7,686 bases of DNA, taken from Arenicella sp. (GTDB lineage Bacteria; Pseudomonadota; Gammaproteobacteria; Arenicellales; Arenicellaceae). Every line of letters begins with the position of its first letter. Position 1 is the first letter of the stretch. The notes beneath the pieces are model-generated. The model worked only from the letters and a program-made list of their open reading frames with translations, did no database searches and was not told the DNA's origin. Of this stretch, positions 5,518 through 7,686 are shown one piece after another. The translations under genes were made by a program, and so were the position numbers. The DNA lies in assembly GCA_018677115.1 (NCBI GenBank), contig JAHHOC010000351.1, positions 1 to 7,686 of the forward strand, in the 5' to 3' direction.

Positions 5518-7305
5518 CTAGGAACCGGTATCGAATTCTATACTGTAACGCTCAAGCGTTTCCAGCAGCAGCGGGTTTTCGGCATCATCCGACATCGCCT
5601 TGCTCCATATTTCGCGCGCTTCTCCAGCTTGACCGGATTCCCATAGTACTTCACCAAGATGCGCTGCAACTTCGACCTCGTCACTGGCGCTGTAAGCTTT
5701 CCTTAAGTACTCAAGCGCACCTGCATAATCCTCCATTCTATATAGCACCCAACCCATACTGTCGAGGATGTGCGCATCTTCAGGCCTGAGTTCCAATGCC
5801 TTAGTTATCAGCTCTTTAGCTTCCACATAACGATCTGTCTGATCAGCAAGTGTATAACCCAATGCATTCAGTGCATTAGCGTGCTCGGGTTGCAGGCTGA
5901 TTATGTAACGCAAGTCCTGTTCCGCCGTTTCCACTTCTTTTAATTCCGCCGCTACCAGCGCACGGGCATATTTCAATTCTGTGTTGTCAGGTAAATACAC
6001 CAGGGTTTCGTTGATATAACCCATCGCTTCCTCATATTCCCGGGCCTGCATCAGCAAGTAGTGCCGGGTAATGGCAACATCGACATATTCGAGCTGGGTT
6101 TGCGGTTGCAGCGCGCGCAGGGTATTGATTGCTTCCCTCAGGTTGCGGGTATGGAAACGCATGTTCGCTACCTGCAATTGAGCGCGCAGAAAATTTTCTT
6201 CACTGACTATTCTTTGGAAGTGTTTTTCTGCTTCCAGAAACCTCTCATCCTGCGCCGCACGGCGGGCGAGGGCCCACCGCACCTCCTCGTCTGCGGGATC
6301 TTCCTTGATTGCTCGCTGGTAGTACTGTTGTGCCAGATCTGGCTGTTCCAGCTGCTGCGCCAGCGCCGCCGCATAAGTCAGGGCAGCCACATTTTTGGGA
6401 TCGTCCAGCAATACTTGTTGCACCGTGACCAGCGCTTCCTCGAAAGATTTTTCACGTGCCTGCTCTGCGGCCAGATTCATGCGCATTGCTATGGAGCCCG
6501 GATTGGCTACAAGAAACTGCTCAATGTAGGACATCAAATCGGCACTTTTACCCTGGCGACGCAGCATGCTGGCCTTCATTTGCGCGGCCAGGTCCCAGCC
6601 GGGCTTAATTTTGAGTGCCTCGTCAAGCCACTGTGCCGCCAGCTCATTAAATTCGAAGCTTTCTGCAACGTAAGACGAACTCAACAAAACCTGTTCAGAC
6701 GCAGGGAACTCGGCAACGTAATGCTCAACAATTTGTATCGCTGCGTCAGCGTTGGACTGTCTTACCAGCAGCCCGGCAATTTCCTTGATATGCACATCGA
6801 TAGTCTTGTCACCACGACTGCTATCGAAATTCTGCAGCACCTCGTCAACCTGTCCAGCACCGACCTGTGCCAATTGCAACGTCGTATTGGCATCTTTATT
6901 ATCCGGTTGCACAGTCGCCCATAATTTGGCCGCAGTGGTCGCCTGCTGGTAACTTGCACTGCGCAGTGCAAGCATCGCTGCCAGACGGGCAACGCGAGGA
7001 TCCTGACTGGTCTGTGCCGCTGCAAAAGCGTTATCCAGCGCAGCTTTCCAGTCACCCTTATAAGATGCCATGTTGGCAGTTAATAACTGTTCTAACAGCG
7101 CCGCATCCAGTTCCAGGTGGGGTAGGTTTTTCTGTAATGGGGGCAATTCATCCTGTTGCGCAGATTCCAGAGCGGGACCCTCTTCGGCAACTGCGCCTGC
7201 ATCAGGAGCTACTGCGGATGTGACACACCCGGTTAAGCTCAAGAATAGAAGCACCGGTAGCAAACGCACAAGGTACAAAGCGCAGTAGGGGCTTAAAATA
7301 GACAT
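5518..7305 (-). CDS. TPR-repeat lipoprotein (family next to lolB in pseudomonads)
   Basis: Probable exported, lipid-anchored scaffold; its exact job is not known to me. From the chosen ATG it has 595 residues. The signal sequence ends in LSLTGC with lipidated Cys27, followed by a Pro/Ala/Glu-rich linker (to about 60) and then helical repeats to the C-terminus. The clearest TPR-like units are at about 271-305, 307-337, 340-370, 407-443, 446-475, 476-510, 511-543 and 544-577. The last ones carry the strong signature LDSMGWVLYRMEDYAGALEYLRKA. The start is uncertain: the frame opens at a TTG (7326-7324), ATG is at 7305-7303, and a GTG at 7269-7267 would give a 15-residue signal peptide. None has a good Shine-Dalgarno. 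It is the first gene of the minus-strand cluster and ends 7 bases before lolB, which suggests a role tied to outer-membrane lipoprotein biology; that is inference from position. Confidence 0.88.
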   Translation of the reverse strand: MSILSPYCALYLVRLLPVLLFLSLTGCVTSAVAPDAGAVAEEGPALESAQQDELPPLQKNLPHLELDAALLEQLLTANMASYKGDWKAALDNAFAAAQTSQDPRVARLAAMLALRSASYQQATTAAKLWATVQPDNKDANTTLQLAQVGAGQVDEVLQNFDSSRGDKTIDVHIKEIAGLLVRQSNADAAIQIVEHYVAEFPASEQVLLSSSYVAESFEFNELAAQWLDEALKIKPGWDLAAQMKASMLRRQGKSADLMSYIEQFLVANPGSIAMRMNLAAEQAREKSFEEALVTVQQVLLDDPKNVAALTYAAALAQQLEQPDLAQQYYQRAIKEDPADEEVRWALARRAAQDERFLEAEKHFQRIVSEENFLRAQLQVANMRFHTRNLREAINTLRALQPQTQLEYVDVAITRHYLLMQAREYEEAMGYINETLVYLPDNTELKYARALVAAELKEVETAEQDLRYIISLQPEHANALNALGYTLADQTDRYVEAKELITKALELRPEDAHILDSMGWVLYRMEDYAGALEYLRKAYSASDEVEVAAHLGEVLWESGQAGEAREIWSKAMSDDAENPLLLETLERYSIEFDTGS

Positions 7306-7352
7306 TAGAGAATAAAGCTTAGGCAAAATCGCAGAGCTGACTGTAGAGGTCG

Positions 7353-7381
7353 ATTATATACTTAACTTTGCTTCGTGGAGA
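7353..7381 (-). promoter_or_regulatory. Possible sigma70 promoter for the TPR-lolB-ispE cluster
   Basis: A perfect TATAAT on the minus strand at 7358-7353 lies about 48 bases before the ATG of the TPR gene. At 17-base spacing the -35 is TCTCCA, only 3 of 6 consensus bases, and there is no extended TG. It is the best -10 in the divergent region, but the promoter would be weak or activator-dependent. Confidence 0.4.
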
Positions 7382-7390
7382 AATTACAAT
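7362..7390 (+). promoter_or_regulatory. Probable sigma70 promoter for the plus-strand membrane gene
   Basis: TTAACT (7362-7367, 4 of 6 consensus) and TACAAT (7385-7390, 5 of 6) are spaced by exactly 17 bases. The predicted start near 7397 leaves a leader of about 50 bases before the ATG at 7448. Its -35 box lies 3 bases from the minus-strand TATAAT, so the two promoters would share DNA and probably compete or be co-regulated. Confidence 0.45.
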
Positions 7391-7447
7391 CCCTACTCCT
7401 GTTCCTGTTAAGCTCCCCAGCCAATCATCGTTTTACCTGAGACGTTT

Positions 7448-7686
7448 ATGATCAATAGCCTGCCCGTACTTGCTGCAACGCTCGCCTTTTTAGGCTTTGG
7501 CTACCTCACATTGGTACGTATCATCTGGAAACAGCATTCTGAATCCGGCTTATACGAAGCATTGTCCACCACGATGTCGCATCCCGCCGGGTGGCTGCGC
7601 GACCTTGGCCGCAGTGGCTTCTATCTCATTCTACCAGCCGCCAGCCTGCTGATGTTCTGGGGCTGGGGGCCAGCGCTGCTCTGGTT
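7448..7686 (+). CDS. Unrecognised inner-membrane protein, N-terminal fragment (cut by window edge)
   Basis: Seventy-nine complete codons are visible and the frame is still open at the edge. The translation starts MINSLPVLAATLAFLGFGYL and has a hydrophobic segment at about 5-27, a polar loop at 28-56 with charged residues (KQHSESGLYEA, GWLRDLGRSG), and a second hydrophobic segment at 57-79 containing FWGWGPALLW. This gives at least two membrane helices near the N-terminus. The GWGPALLW stretch faintly recalls CstA-type carbon-starvation transporters, but that is not enough for a family call. ATG is at 7448-7450 with only GAGA upstream; the nearest in-frame stop upstream is TAA at 7409-7411, with no other ATG, GTG or TTG start between. 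It does not resemble HemA, whose gene I would expect divergent from the TPR gene in Pseudomonas. Confidence 0.7.
   Translation, partial: MINSLPVLAATLAFLGFGYLTLVRIIWKQHSESGLYEALSTTMSHPAGWLRDLGRSGFYLILPAASLLMFWGWGPALLW

Noticed and set aside
6061..6924. 287-codon open frame on the plus strand inside the TPR gene
   Set aside because: It lies wholly antisense to a well-supported lipoprotein gene, its translation looks like no known family and is rich in Cys, His and Leu as shadow frames often are, and no ribosome binding site stands out.
7448..7686. hemA as the divergent plus-strand gene
   Set aside because: Expected from Pseudomonas gene order, but the translation is a two-helix membrane segment with none of the HemA N-terminal motif.
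1..7686. CRISPR array, insertion sequence, phage, toxin-antitoxin or defence genes
   Set aside because: No direct-repeat arrays, transposase-like frames or terminal inverted repeats were seen; nearly all sequence is accounted for by conserved housekeeping genes.

Overview
This window looks like an ordinary stretch of a gammaproteobacterial chromosome, probably a marine relative of the pseudomonads or Cellvibrionales. The grounds are the gene order (TPR lipoprotein, lolB, ispE, tRNA-Gln, prs, rplY, pth, ychF, as remembered from Pseudomonas), Pseudomonas-like protein motifs, a fairly balanced base composition by eye, and an NhaA-type sodium/proton antiporter next door. The exact genus cannot be read from the sequence.

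Layout, in the order of transcription on the minus strand (right to left): a TPR-repeat outer-membrane-type lipoprotein (7305-5518); lolB, the outer-membrane lipoprotein receptor (5510-4869); ispE, an isoprenoid-precursor kinase (4875-4027); tRNA-Gln(UUG) (3976-3901); prs, PRPP synthetase (3754-2798); rplY/ctc, ribosomal protein L25 with an acidic tail (2721-2026); pth, peptidyl-tRNA hydrolase (2020-1424); ychF, a ribosome-associated ATPase (1354-263); and the first 46 codons of nhaA (139-1), cut by the window edge. On the plus strand only one gene can be supported: the first 79 codons of an unrecognised membrane protein (7448 to the edge). A 142-base divergent control region (7306-7447) separates it from the TPR gene.

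The first three genes are tightly packed: 7 bases separate the TPR gene from lolB, and lolB overlaps ispE by 7 bases. The rplY-pth gap is 5 bases. The other gaps are 50 to 146 bases, and none holds a canonical intrinsic terminator, so a long, partly read-through transcript is plausible. Functionally this is housekeeping: lipoprotein localisation (lolB, perhaps the TPR lipoprotein), isoprenoid supply (ispE), PRPP for nucleotides and amino acids (prs), and translation with ribosome recycling (tRNA-Gln, L25, Pth, YchF).

I see no mobile element, CRISPR array, phage gene or defence system. The points most worth a second look are a near-perfect terminator-like hairpin inside the pth catalytic motif, a 10-bp hairpin between tRNA-Gln and prs, and the unidentified divergent membrane gene in the place where I would expect hemA.
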